A DNA stretch of 64,000 nt from a bacterium (GCA_024743115.1 JANSXC010000004.1:328113-392112), one strand, 5' to 3'; counted from the stretch's first letter, positions 25,590-33,916 are shown. The notes: a model not told the origin generated them from the letters alone. Translations and numbers: made by a program.

Positions 25590-26570
25590 ATGGTGCGAAC
25601 GTGTTGCGCGTGGCTGATTCTCCTCGTGGCCAGCGGCCTCTTCTCGGGCTGTGCCGCGTCTTCCGTTTCGGCGTCGGGGACCAGTGGCATGATGCGGGTG
25701 AATCTCGAGAGTGGTGACCGGGCGGCGTTCTCGGCGTTGGCTGCGGCGTTCGCAGCCAACAACGCCGGCCATGAACTGCATTGGTATCGTGCAACGTCGG
25801 ATCTCACGGCCACCGACCGGCCGCGTATCCTGCTCGTGCAGGCCGGCGAGGCGCGCGCGACGATCGACCGCCGCGACAGTGCCGTCGGACTCGGCGACGT
25901 GCTGGTGCTCGCGCCGGGGCAGACCGCGGCGTTCGACGCCGCTGTGGGGCTGCTGGAGTTCACGCTGCCGGCCGACCCGAAGCCGCCGATCGCGGGCACA
26001 CCGTCGAACGTGCCGGATGCCGGCGTGCCGCGCGTCATCCGCCCGGACTGGGATCCCGCGATCACGGATACCCCGGGCGGTTGTGCCACGGACGAAGGCG
26101 CCTACCGCCGGGTGCTGCTGACCTGGCTCGGCAAGAACGGTCCGTACACGTTCCATGGCCTGAACGTGCATCGCGTGCGGATCGACGACTCGTTCACGCA
26201 CTACCATCCCACGGTCGGCGGCTTCGACGAGTTCTACCTGGTGCAGGCGGTGCGACCCGGCGCGCGGCTCATCACGAGCGAACGCGTGGCCGCGATCGAA
26301 CAGCCAGAATCGCTGGACCGCGCCGAGATCGACGGGCTGCTCGAGTCGACCGAACTCGCCATGGCCGATCTCGTGTACCTGCCGCGTGGCACGGCCCATC
26401 GTGGGCTCGGAGGCGTGCTGGCACAGGTCATCACCGTTCCGGGTTTCGTGCCCGGGGCCGAGATCGGCATCGACCATCATCTGCACTCGATCAATCAGCG
26501 CTTCGGGTTGTCGGGCGCAGCGGCGTTGCCGCTGCATGCGGCCGGCGCCGAGACCGCGATCGTTCGCTGA
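25590..26570 (+). CDS. Cupin-fold lipoprotein (two cupin-like halves)
   Basis: A 326-residue protein with a lipoprotein signal peptide (lipobox 'LFSGCAAS', Cys ~21). The remaining sequence looks like two cupin beta-barrels: an N-terminal half with 'RILLVQAGEARATI' and 'GLGDVLVLAPGQTAAF', and a C-terminal half with 'DDSFTHYHPTVGGFDEFYLV' and 'MADLVYLPRGTAHRG'. The second half keeps the H-x-H...E and H metal-ligand pattern and the first does not, so only one site is likely to bind metal. It would be an outer- or inner-membrane-anchored periplasmic sensor or enzyme. The next gene starts 9 bp downstream, suggesting an operon. The ligand is unknown. Confidence 0.65.
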   Translation: MVRTCCAWLILLVASGLFSGCAASSVSASGTSGMMRVNLESGDRAAFSALAAAFAANNAGHELHWYRATSDLTATDRPRILLVQAGEARATIDRRDSAVGLGDVLVLAPGQTAAFDAAVGLLEFTLPADPKPPIAGTPSNVPDAGVPRVIRPDWDPAITDTPGGCATDEGAYRRVLLTWLGKNGPYTFHGLNVHRVRIDDSFTHYHPTVGGFDEFYLVQAVRPGARLITSERVAAIEQPESLDRAEIDGLLESTELAMADLVYLPRGTAHRGLGGVLAQVITVPGFVPGAEIGIDHHLHSINQRFGLSGAAALPLHAAGAETAIVR

Positions 26571-26579
26571 GTTCCGATC

Positions 26580-27263
26580 GTGGCGCGATCTCCGGAGCGG
26601 CGACGGATCGACTTCCCGCTCGTCGATCTCGCCGAGCAGCTCGAAGCGTTCGCCGAGCTCTGGCCGCGGGCCGTCACCGACTCGCGGGCTCGCGCGCTTC
26701 ATGCGTTCAACGGTGAAGCGGTGCTCGCGCCGCCGTTCCTCGGGCCGCGATTACTCGCGGGTGAGAGCATCACGCGATACCAGCGACGCGTTGCCGAACA
26801 GGAACTCGAGTCGGCAGGCGAGCGTCACGCGGTCGTGCTGGTGCGGGCCGCGGGCGTTGCGCTCGGCTATTGGGACGGGGAGGCGTTGCTGCGGCACAAG
26901 GCCATCCGGCGCTACGTGATCCGTGGCAAGGGGCGGGCGCAGCCGACGCACCTCGCGAAGAAGGGCAAGTCGCGCTACGGCTCGCGGCTGCGACTGCAGA
27001 ACTGGCGGCGGCAACTCGCGGAGACCAACGAGCGGCTGCGTGACTGGTGGGAGGAGTTCGGTGAGCCGGAGCGGATCTTCCTCTCCGTTCCGGTGCGGGT
27101 CTTCTCGGAGCTCGCGGCCGCTACGCCCGCGCCGCCGTTCCAGAAGGAAGACCCGAACGTGCAGCGGTTGCCGCTGCACGTTCACCGTCCGGACCACAGC
27201 GAGCTGCTGCGCGTGCGGCGCTGGCTCGGGCGCGGTCACGTCGAGCTGCCGATTACGGAATGA
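26580..27263 (+). CDS. Vms1/ANKZF1 release-factor-like (VLRF1) domain protein
   Basis: A 227-residue protein whose central region resembles the VLRF1 domain, the eRF1-like fold of the peptidyl-tRNA hydrolase Vms1/ANKZF1. 'AVVLVRAAGVALGYWDGEAL' is followed by the loop 'RGKGRAQ' (residues 115-121; Q121 in the place of the catalytic Gln), then 'YGSRLRLQNWRRQLAETNER' with the family's Arg-Asn-Glu pattern and 'PERIFLSVP'. Eukaryotic Vms1 cleaves peptidyl-tRNA on stalled 60S subunits; bacterial homologues are proposed ribosome-rescue factors. Start is GTG, 9 bp after the bicupin gene. The call rests on motif recognition and needs a profile search. Confidence 0.6.
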   Translation: MARSPERRRIDFPLVDLAEQLEAFAELWPRAVTDSRARALHAFNGEAVLAPPFLGPRLLAGESITRYQRRVAEQELESAGERHAVVLVRAAGVALGYWDGEALLRHKAIRRYVIRGKGRAQPTHLAKKGKSRYGSRLRLQNWRRQLAETNERLRDWWEEFGEPERIFLSVPVRVFSELAAATPAPPFQKEDPNVQRLPLHVHRPDHSELLRVRRWLGRGHVELPITE

Positions 27264-27310
27264 CCTGCGGTCGTTCGGGTGGTCGAACCCGGCTCCGAGA
27301 ACGCGTTGCC

Positions 27311-27326
27311 ACCGCAGTCTTGCGGT
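27311..27326. terminator. Hairpin downstream of VLRF1 gene
   Basis: ACCGCA-GTCT-TGCGGT forms a perfect 6-bp stem with a 4-nt loop in the 135-bp space between the VLRF1 and propeller-lipoprotein genes. There is no T-run after it, so the terminator call is weak. Confidence 0.3.
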
Positions 27327-27398
27327 GCGGCTCAGTCGCCGACCGGGGCGGCGTCGATGGTGCGGACCTAACGCACTGAACTCGGAGCAACGCATCAC

Positions 27399-29201
27399 AT
27401 GGTCCATCGCATCCACTTCCGTTCGGCCGGCCTCGCCCTCGCTGCGGCCGCTGCCGTCGCCCTGGTCGCCGCGGGTTGCAGTCGCGACGGCAGCGTCAGC
27501 AACGCTGCGCCGCGCATCACCGCCGTCCCGGCCCAGTCCACCGCGGGAGGTTCGCCGTTTTCGATCGACCTCGACGACTACGTGAGCGATCGGGAAGCCG
27601 GTACGCTGACCTACACAGTCGCGTCGGGCGGCGGCTCGTTCACGGGCAGCAGCTACACCCACACGTTCGACGCGATGGGCGAGTACACCGTCGACTTTAC
27701 GGTCTCTGATGGCGCCAAGACCGCGAACGGTTCGTTCGTCGTCAATGTCGCGAGCTCCAACTTCGTCGTCGTGCGCGAAGACAACGACGGCCTCTTCCTG
27801 CTGGACTCGGCCACGAACGGGCAGGTGCGCGTGCTGTCGTCGACCAACGCGCCGACGTTCGCCGCGGGTCTCGCCGATGGTCGGATGGTGTTCCAGATCA
27901 ACGGCAACCAGCTGTGGATCTACGATCCGATCCGCCGCACCGCGACGCGGATCGCTGGTGACGCTGCGGGCGCTGCGACCTATGTCGCCAAGACGTCGGA
28001 CAGTCGGTTCGTCTACCAGACGGGGACGGCGCCGGACGTGACGCTGTTCTACTACAACCCGGTCAACGACTTCTCGCGCGAGATCGATGATGGCGGGCTC
28101 GCGTCGACCGACGTGTTCATCAACTCCAGCAATCTGGTCTTCTACGAGACCGGCGTCACGGGTCAGTCGGACATCTACTACTACGATCCCGAGGAAGACG
28201 ATTCGTTCGCGGTCGGCGCTGCGGAGACGGACGAGCAGCTACTCGGCCTGCTCGGCAACGGCGGGATCGTGTTCTCGCGTATCGGCACGGGCGGCGAGAC
28301 GGATCTGTTCTACTTCCGCGTCGGCACGGGCGTCGTCGAGATCGGCGCGGACATCGCGGCGCTCGCCACGCGCAACAAGGCGTTCCACGCCGGCGGTGCG
28401 GGCAGTGAGGTTGTGTTCTCGGCCACGAACGCGGGCAACCGCGAGCTGTTCGCCTGGGACCCCGGGACGGGTCAGACGGCGACGATCGTCTCGGGATCGG
28501 ACAACGTGTTCGACGGCATCGGCGACGGCAACGAGGTCGTCTATCACACTGTCGTGAGCGGCACCGAACACGATGCGTTCTGCTACGACATCGACGACAG
28601 CTCGACGGTCACCGTTCGCGACCAGTCCGACGTCACGACCGTGATCGCGGTCACCAAGGGCACGCCGGCCTACGCGATCGTCCAGGGCAGCGGCGCGACG
28701 ACGCAGATCGACGCGGTATCGCTCGTGGGTTCGCCCGCGACCGTGAGCTGGACCCCCGGTGCGACGGTCAACAACACGGTCGGTCAGCTCGACAACGGCG
28801 ATGTGGTTGCGCAGCGTGCCGACGGCACGGCGATCAACAACTTCGACGTCTCCGGCGGCGCCTGGGGCACGCAGATCACCGGCGCCGGGTTGGCGTTCGA
28901 GGGCGATGGCCTCGAGTCGGGCGACTTCGTCTTCACCGTCACCGTCAGCGCGCAGGTCGACCTGTCGATGTGGGACGAGTCGGGGGCGGCCGTCGTCGTG
29001 GTCAGCAACACGGCCGGCACCGATGACTTCCAGGCCAAGACGGCGGACGGCACGCTGCTGTTCACGCGCATCGTCGGCACGAACACGAACGCCGACCTGT
29101 TTACCTGGGATGGCACGACCGAGACGCGGCTGACCGACGAGGACACCGCGGGCCTGAAGCACGATCACACGGTGCTCGGCCAGTTCACCGGTACCCGCTG
29201 A
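27399..29201 (+). CDS. Lipoprotein with Ig-like domain and beta-propeller repeats
   Basis: A 600-residue lipoprotein (lipobox 'VAAGCSRDG'). Residues ~35-120 are an Ig/cadherin-like domain ('SIDLDDYVSDREAGTLTYTV', 'GEYTVDFTVSDG'). The rest is a repetitive propeller with recurring 'DLFYF...', 'DIYYYDPEED' and 'NRELFAWDPGTG' units, each with a Tyr/Phe-Trp-Asp-x-Gly strand end, like TolB/DPP-IV-type propellers. There are no catalytic motifs. Likely anchored at the cell surface or in the periplasm and used for binding. The C-terminus ends 36 bp before the convergent DUF1080 gene. Confidence 0.7.
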   Translation: MVHRIHFRSAGLALAAAAAVALVAAGCSRDGSVSNAAPRITAVPAQSTAGGSPFSIDLDDYVSDREAGTLTYTVASGGGSFTGSSYTHTFDAMGEYTVDFTVSDGAKTANGSFVVNVASSNFVVVREDNDGLFLLDSATNGQVRVLSSTNAPTFAAGLADGRMVFQINGNQLWIYDPIRRTATRIAGDAAGAATYVAKTSDSRFVYQTGTAPDVTLFYYNPVNDFSREIDDGGLASTDVFINSSNLVFYETGVTGQSDIYYYDPEEDDSFAVGAAETDEQLLGLLGNGGIVFSRIGTGGETDLFYFRVGTGVVEIGADIAALATRNKAFHAGGAGSEVVFSATNAGNRELFAWDPGTGQTATIVSGSDNVFDGIGDGNEVVYHTVVSGTEHDAFCYDIDDSSTVTVRDQSDVTTVIAVTKGTPAYAIVQGSGATTQIDAVSLVGSPATVSWTPGATVNNTVGQLDNGDVVAQRADGTAINNFDVSGGAWGTQITGAGLAFEGDGLESGDFVFTVTVSAQVDLSMWDESGAAVVVVSNTAGTDDFQAKTADGTLLFTRIVGTNTNADLFTWDGTTETRLTDEDTAGLKHDHTVLGQFTGTR

Positions 29202-29228
29202 GCGGGTGCTGCGGGTGCTGCGGGTGCC
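29202..29228. repeat. Three tandem GCGGGTGCT units
   Basis: Three adjacent copies of a 9-bp unit (29202-29210, 29211-29219, 29220-29228; the last ends in C instead of T) fill most of the space between two convergent genes. Variable copy number between strains would be expected. Confidence 0.6.
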
Positions 29229-29250
29229 GCGAGCGAGCTACAGCTCGCGG
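29227..29250. terminator. Hairpin at the convergent junction
   Basis: CCGCGAGC and GCTCGCGG form a perfect 8-bp stem with an 8-nt loop, straddling the stop codon of the DUF1080 gene and lying 25 bp after the stop of the lipoprotein gene. It could terminate transcription from both sides, although no T-tract is present. Confidence 0.45.
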
Positions 29251-30017
29251 ACCCAGATGTTCCGGAAGCGCACGGGGTTGCCGTGGTCCTGCAGCCGGAT
29301 CGGCCCCTTCGGGCCGTGCTTGCGGTACTTCGGCAGGTTGCGGTGCGCGCTCGGGCCGAGGTAATCCTGGCAGTCGTGCACGACGATGCCGTTGTGGATC
29401 ACGGTGACCCGCGCCGGTGATTTCACGCTGCCGTCGTCGAGGAACCGCGGCGCCCGGAACAGGATGTCGTAGGTCTGCCACTCGCCCGGCTTGCGGCACG
29501 CGTTGACCAGCGGTGGCTGCTGACCGTAGAGCGCGGCGGCCTGACCGTCGGCGTAGGTGACGTTCTCGTACGAGTCGAGCACCTGGATCTCGTAGCGACC
29601 GAACAGGAAGACGCCGCTGTTGCCGCGGCCCTGTGAGTCGCCTTTGACCTCGGCGGGAGTTGCCCACTCGACATGCAGCTGGCAGTCGCCGAACTCCTGC
29701 TTCGTCTGGATGTCCCCGGTGCGGTTGACCTCGGCGTAGCCGTCCCTGATCGACCACTTCGCGTCACCCTTGCGCCCCCGCCAGGCGTTCAGGCTCTTGC
29801 CATCGAACAGCACGATCGCGTCCGCGGGCACGGGCGCGGGCTTTGCCGGGGCCGGGCCCGGGTCGACGACGCGCGGGTGCGGGCGGCCCGAGTCGTGTAC
29901 GTGCCAGCCGCTCGGCAGCTTCGGCGTGTCGGTGTATCCCGGGCTCTGCGCGGGCAGCGAGCCGGTGACGGCGATCAGGGTCGCGGTGGCGGAAAGCATG
30001 GCGGGAGCGATGCGCAT
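29238..30017 (-). CDS. DUF1080 (3-keto-disaccharide hydrolase) family protein
   Basis: A 259-residue exported protein with a signal peptide ending near SLPAQ. The laminin-G/concanavalin-like DUF1080 fold is recognised by 'IVLFDGKSLNAWRGRKGDAK', 'CQLHVEWATPAEVKG', 'GNSGVFLFGRYEIQVLDSY' and 'LQDHGNPVRFRNIWVREL'. Characterised members hydrolyse 3-keto-glycosides made by a partner dehydrogenase; no such dehydrogenase is adjacent. The family is strongly expanded in Planctomycetota. It sits 71 bp downstream of the sigma-factor-like gene on the same strand. Confidence 0.92.
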   Translation of the reverse strand: MRIAPAMLSATATLIAVTGSLPAQSPGYTDTPKLPSGWHVHDSGRPHPRVVDPGPAPAKPAPVPADAIVLFDGKSLNAWRGRKGDAKWSIRDGYAEVNRTGDIQTKQEFGDCQLHVEWATPAEVKGDSQGRGNSGVFLFGRYEIQVLDSYENVTYADGQAAALYGQQPPLVNACRKPGEWQTYDILFRAPRFLDDGSVKSPARVTVIHNGIVVHDCQDYLGPSAHRNLPKYRKHGPKGPIRLQDHGNPVRFRNIWVREL

Positions 30018-30088
30018 GCCGGGAAGGATCCCGTCAAACCGGGTGGGTTACCAGCTTGGAGCCGTAGCCAGGACGCCCCGACCCGGCC

Positions 30089-30610
30089 TCACTGTCCCAG
30101 TTGGAACTGCACGTTGGCATCGTCCGCGAACGGATCGTCGAACTCGCGATCGCGCACGATGTGCCGGGCGCGGCGGGAGATGGCCTCCAGGTAGCGGCGG
30201 AAGTCGCGCGGCGGCATGTTGCAGCGACGCGCGGCCGCTCGGGTCGTGTTGCTGCTCAGCGCCGCGTGAAGGGCTTCGCGCTGGCGGGGCGTCAGTGCAG
30301 GCGCCATCTCCTCGCGAACGAACTCGCGGCGTGGGCTCGGCGGCGCCTGACTCGGGGTCTGCCAGGCACTGAGGTCCTCCGGGGGCAGTGCGCGGGTGCG
30401 TGCCCATCCGGATCGCAGTAAGGCGAATGCGGAACGCCGTGCGACGACCCGCAGCCAGGCTTCGGGGTGGGTCGGTGCCGCCCCCTCGAGCACGGCGAGC
30501 GTGAGCTGATGGATGGCGCGCTCGCCGGCCTCCTCGGCCAGGACGCGACTGCGGGCGACGGCAGCCGCCGCCCGGTAGGCGACGGGCAGCAGCGAGTAGG
30601 GATCGTGCAT
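30089..30610 (-). CDS. ECF-like sigma factor
   Basis: A 173-residue protein with a helical N-terminal part resembling sigma region 2 ('SYAWLR' position: 'PEAWLRVVARRSAFALLRSG') and a C-terminal helix-turn-helix like region 4 ('LTPRQREALHAALSSNTTRA', then 'RDFRRYLEAISRRARHIVRD'). An acidic Asp-rich tail ends the protein. I start at ATG 30610, preceded by GAGGAG at proper spacing, rather than 30646. It is divergent from an XRE regulator across 221 bp containing a perfect inverted repeat. No anti-sigma gene is adjacent. Region 2 is short and atypical, so a sigma-like DNA-binding regulator is possible. Confidence 0.55.
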   Translation of the reverse strand: MHDPYSLLPVAYRAAAAVARSRVLAEEAGERAIHQLTLAVLEGAAPTHPEAWLRVVARRSAFALLRSGWARTRALPPEDLSAWQTPSQAPPSPRREFVREEMAPALTPRQREALHAALSSNTTRAAARRCNMPPRDFRRYLEAISRRARHIVRDREFDDPFADDANVQFQLGQ

Positions 30611-30673
30611 GGTTCTCCTCGCAATTCCGGGTGGCTGATCCACCAAAATGTGGGTCGCGCAGCTTCCTCTGAG

Positions 30674-30690
30674 CTTGACAAATAGTCAAG
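30674..30690. promoter_or_regulatory. Perfect inverted repeat in divergent regulator promoter region
   Basis: CTTGAC-AAATA-GTCAAG is a perfect 6-bp dyad with a 5-nt spacer, in a locally AT-rich stretch between the sigma-like gene and the XRE regulator. It includes TTGACA/TTGACT, which could serve as -35 elements on both strands. A dyad of this size suits an XRE-type dimer, so autoregulation of the pair is plausible (inference). Confidence 0.5.
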
Positions 30691-30831
30691 AAACATGTTC
30701 CAGAAGTCTGGTGGTTGCGCAGCTGGCCATGGCTCAGACAATTGGCAAGCACGCTTCCTGCCCGACCTTCCGTTCCGGCGAACCCTTGGCGACAATGGCT
30801 GCGTAATGCCGGAACCTTGTCCTCCACCACC

Positions 30832-31311
30832 GTGACAGAGCTTCCCGATTCGACTCCTCGCCCGCTCGCGACGCACCTCTCTGTGCGGCTCCGCGAGCTC
30901 CGCGCCCGCCGTGGTTACACCCAGGACTACGTCGCCAAGCGTCTGGGCTGCCACGAGTCCGCGGTCTCCCGTTGGGAGAGCGGCAGCCGGTTCCCGACCG
31001 GCGAGGATCTCGTGGCCTTGGCAGACCTGTTCGAGGTCAGCACCGACGACTTGCTCGGCCGTACGCGGCAGTACGCACCGGCGGGTTGTGCGCTCCTCGA
31101 CATGAAGCTGCTCGAGCGCCTCGCGGCCGTCGAATCCACCGAAGAGTTCGATCGACTCATCGTCGAGCATGACGAGCAGGCCGTCTGGCTGCCCGTTCCC
31201 GAGGGTGCCGTCCTGGTGCCCGTGCCCGAGGCGATGCGGCTGGCCCGCAAGGTCGCCGACAAGCACCAGGGCAGCGCGCACGTCAACCGGCTGTTTCGCC
31301 CCCGGGTCTGA
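30832..31311 (+). CDS. XRE family transcriptional regulator
   Basis: A 159-residue protein. An HTH of the Cro/CI (XRE) type occupies residues ~18-75 ('LRELRARRGYTQDYVAKRLG', 'CHESAVSRWESGSRFPTGED', 'LADLFEVSTDDLLG'), followed by ~80 residues without a recognisable domain, including a hydrophobic 'AVWLPVPEGAVLVPVPEA' segment. The GTG at 30832 is chosen because it lies just before the HTH with a normal leader; no good Shine-Dalgarno is visible and the frame is open upstream. It is divergent from the sigma-like gene and probably binds the dyad at 30674-30690. Confidence 0.8.
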   Translation: MTELPDSTPRPLATHLSVRLRELRARRGYTQDYVAKRLGCHESAVSRWESGSRFPTGEDLVALADLFEVSTDDLLGRTRQYAPAGCALLDMKLLERLAAVESTEEFDRLIVEHDEQAVWLPVPEGAVLVPVPEAMRLARKVADKHQGSAHVNRLFRPRV

Positions 31312-31356
31312 CCGGCCGGCGGGCGTCGGGCCGCGCCGACTCCTACGCGCCGACTC

Positions 31357-32370
31357 TTACAGGCGGTCGCAAACGGCCTGCGTGAACGCTTCCGTGCCCA
31401 GCTCGCCGCCGAGATCCCGAGTCGACTGGCCGTCGGCGATCGCCCCGCGGACCGCCGCATCGAGGCGGCTGCCCAACTCCGTGTGGCCGGTGTGCGTCAG
31501 CAACATGCTGAACGCGAGCAGCGCGGCAGACGGGTTGCAGACGCCCTGGCCGGCGATGTCGGGCGCCGTGCCGCCGGCCGGGTCGAACATCGCGAGTCGC
31601 ACCTCGCCCGCCTCGTCGAACGAGTAGCTCGCGCTGGCCCCGACCCCGAGGCTGCCGACCATGCCGCAGGCCATGTCGGACAGGAAGTCACCGTACTCGT
31701 TCGGTAGCACCACGACTCGGTAGTCCTCCGGCGCCAGGACCGCCTTGTAGAGCAGTGCGTCGAACAGCTCGCTGCGGTGCGGAGTGCCGGGGAAGCGCGA
31801 CGCGACGCCGCTCGCAATCTCCTCGAACAGCCCGTCCGTCGCGCGTTGGATCGTGTACTTGCTGGTGCTGACGACGCCGCAGTCGAGCCGTTCGGCGAGT
31901 CGGAACGCGAACAGAGCGGCTTCCTGCGACGGCTTGCGTTCGATCACACGGATCGACACCGCGACATCGTCGCCGATGCGCCGGCCGGCGTCTTCGTAGG
32001 TGCCGCCGACCGCGACCCGGATGATGTGCATGTCGACTTTGCCAGAATGGCGGGTCGGCACGCCCGCGAGCGTCGCGACGGGGCGATGGATCACGGAGAA
32101 GCCGCAGCGCTCGCGCAGCACCTTGTTCGGGCTCTCCTGCGCGGTAACCGTCGGATACTTGAGCGCGATGCGATGCTCCTCGATCGCGGCCATCGCGGTG
32201 TCGTAGGCCTTCTGCGGCGCGGACTCGCGGTTTTCGAGCGTCAGGTCGACGGCGTGGAACTCGACCTGGATCGGCAGTTTTTCGGCGACGGAGTGAACGG
32301 CGGCAGAGAGTTCGGCGGAGATGCCGTCACCGTGGAACTCGGCGACGCGAAGCGGGGCGGGGTCAGCCAT
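31357..32370 (-). CDS. Isocitrate/isopropylmalate dehydrogenase family protein
   Basis: A 337-residue NAD(P)-dependent decarboxylating beta-hydroxyacid dehydrogenase. Family motifs: 'EFHGDGISAELSAAV' at the N-terminus, 'LPNEYGDFLSDMACGMVGSL' (metal-binding Asp residues) and 'DPAGGTAPDIAGQGVCNPSA' in place of the usual HGSAPDIAG(K/Q)G. The substrate-loop region 'VIHRPVATLAGVPT...VDMHIIR' lacks the typical R-x4-L-x2-RP-x-DI-REN form, so isocitrate, isopropylmalate, tartrate and homoisocitrate cannot be told apart. The start ATG overlaps the region where the divergent GT22 frame opens. There are no leu or TCA genes beside it. Confidence 0.8.
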   Translation of the reverse strand: MADPAPLRVAEFHGDGISAELSAAVHSVAEKLPIQVEFHAVDLTLENRESAPQKAYDTAMAAIEEHRIALKYPTVTAQESPNKVLRERCGFSVIHRPVATLAGVPTRHSGKVDMHIIRVAVGGTYEDAGRRIGDDVAVSIRVIERKPSQEAALFAFRLAERLDCGVVSTSKYTIQRATDGLFEEIASGVASRFPGTPHRSELFDALLYKAVLAPEDYRVVVLPNEYGDFLSDMACGMVGSLGVGASASYSFDEAGEVRLAMFDPAGGTAPDIAGQGVCNPSAALLAFSMLLTHTGHTELGSRLDAAVRGAIADGQSTRDLGGELGTEAFTQAVCDRL

Positions 32371-32431
32371 GAAGGGTGTATCGCCGCAACCGGCCTTCGA
32401 ATTCCAGCCCGAATCCCGCACCATCGGCGCG

Positions 32432-33916
32432 ATGGGCGCAGCGGACGGCATGGAGCGGGGATTCTGGCAGCGGCTCGCCGACTGGCCAGCCAGCTCGCTA
32501 CCGGCGTGCCTCGCGATGGGGCTCCTGGTGCGGCTGCCTGCCGTGCTGTTCGCCGACGGCTACGAATACGTCGATCAGCAGTACCAGAACGTCGATCCCG
32601 CGTGGCACCTGGCGACCGGCGAGGCGTGGACGCCGACCTGGGAGTGGATCGACGGGATTCGTAGCTGGGTCTACCCGTGGTTCCTCGCCGGACTGTTCCG
32701 GGGCGGGCTGGCGATCGGGGTCGATGACCCGCTCGTGCTGATGCGTTGGGTGCGGTTCACGCATGCGCTGATCGGACTGCTGCCGCTGGCGCTGCTGTAT
32801 TCCGCCCTCGTGCGCTGGCCGCGCCCCAGCAACACGACTGTTCGAACGAGTGGGAACGCGGTCATGCGCCCGGGAATCGCGCTCTGGCTCGTTGCGGTGT
32901 CGGGGCTGCTCGTGACGACCGCGGTGCAGCCGAGCGGGCCGGCGCTCGGGGCCACGCTTGCGGTGGCGGCCGTGGTCGCGTTTCACGGTCGCGGGGTCTG
33001 GCCGGCGGTCGCCGGGTTGCTGCTCGGGCTCGCGTTTTGCTGTCGCTTCCAGGAGGCGGTCTTCGGTCCCGCGGTCGTGCTGGTGGGGCTGTGGCAGCGG
33101 CGGTTTCGCGCCGTGCTGTGGTTCAGCGCGATGACCCTGCCCGGAATCGCGCTGCAGGGCGTCGTCGACATCGCGATGGGGGGGGCGTTCTTGTCGACGC
33201 CCTGGCGCTACTTCGAGTTCAACGTGCTGCTCGGCGCATCGCAGAAGTGGGACGCGGAACCGTGGTGGTTCTATCTCGCGGCTGGCGTCGTGCCGGCGTT
33301 CGCGTTCGTGCCGCCGTGGCTCGGAGTCGCGTGGCGGCGGTTGCGGGCGGGTGCGGGTCTGCTGCCCGCGGCGCTGGTCGCGGGCGGCCTGCACGTGCTC
33401 GCGCACAGCTGCGTCGGTCGCAAGGCGCTGCGGTTCGAGTACGGCGCGCTTGGCCTGCTCGTGGTCGTCATGGCCGTCGGTGTCGCGCTCGTGCCGGGGC
33501 GAGAGGGCGGGCGTTCACCGCGGTGGCAGCGTTCGCACGGCATCGCGCTGTTCGTCGTGCACGGCCTGCTCTGGGTCTGGGCGTCGCTCGTGCCCGGGCA
33601 TCTCGGGCCGATCCGGATGGCCGAGGCGCTGCGCGGCGAACCCGAGTTCCATGGCGAACTGCTCGTGGTTGGCGGTGATGCGACCTCGATCGGCGGGGCT
33701 TGTTATCTGCGTCGGCCGCGGCTCGCGATCGCGGGCATCGCGATCGACGAGGTTGCCGAGCGGGCAAGGGCTGGCGTGCAGTGGTTCGTCGCGGTGCGGC
33801 ATCCGCTGGCGACCGACGTGCAGGACGCGGCGGGGCTCGAGCTCGTGGGCTCTTACCACGGGCTGTTCGGCCTGCGTCGCGGCGATCGACGCTTCGTCTA
33901 TCGCCGCGGACCGTAG
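32432..33916 (+). CDS. GT22-like mannosyltransferase, multi-pass membrane protein
   Basis: A ~494-residue polytopic protein with about 9-10 hydrophobic helices. It resembles the eukaryotic ALG9/GPI-mannosyltransferase family (GT22, GT-C fold): the first loop has 'DGYEYVDQQYQNVDPAWHLA' and then 'TWEWIDGIRSWVYPW', matching the acidic-E/Q and TwEw...IRS signature, and a later 'CVGRKALRFEYGALGL' resembles the HKExRF motif. The donor would be a polyprenol-phosphate mannose on the outer face of the membrane. The start is uncertain (ATG at 32432, 32450 or 32369). The neighbours do not form a glycan cluster. Confidence 0.65.
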   Translation: MGAADGMERGFWQRLADWPASSLPACLAMGLLVRLPAVLFADGYEYVDQQYQNVDPAWHLATGEAWTPTWEWIDGIRSWVYPWFLAGLFRGGLAIGVDDPLVLMRWVRFTHALIGLLPLALLYSALVRWPRPSNTTVRTSGNAVMRPGIALWLVAVSGLLVTTAVQPSGPALGATLAVAAVVAFHGRGVWPAVAGLLLGLAFCCRFQEAVFGPAVVLVGLWQRRFRAVLWFSAMTLPGIALQGVVDIAMGGAFLSTPWRYFEFNVLLGASQKWDAEPWWFYLAAGVVPAFAFVPPWLGVAWRRLRAGAGLLPAALVAGGLHVLAHSCVGRKALRFEYGALGLLVVVMAVGVALVPGREGGRSPRWQRSHGIALFVVHGLLWVWASLVPGHLGPIRMAEALRGEPEFHGELLVVGGDATSIGGACYLRRPRLAIAGIAIDEVAERARAGVQWFVAVRHPLATDVQDAAGLELVGSYHGLFGLRRGDRRFVYRRGP

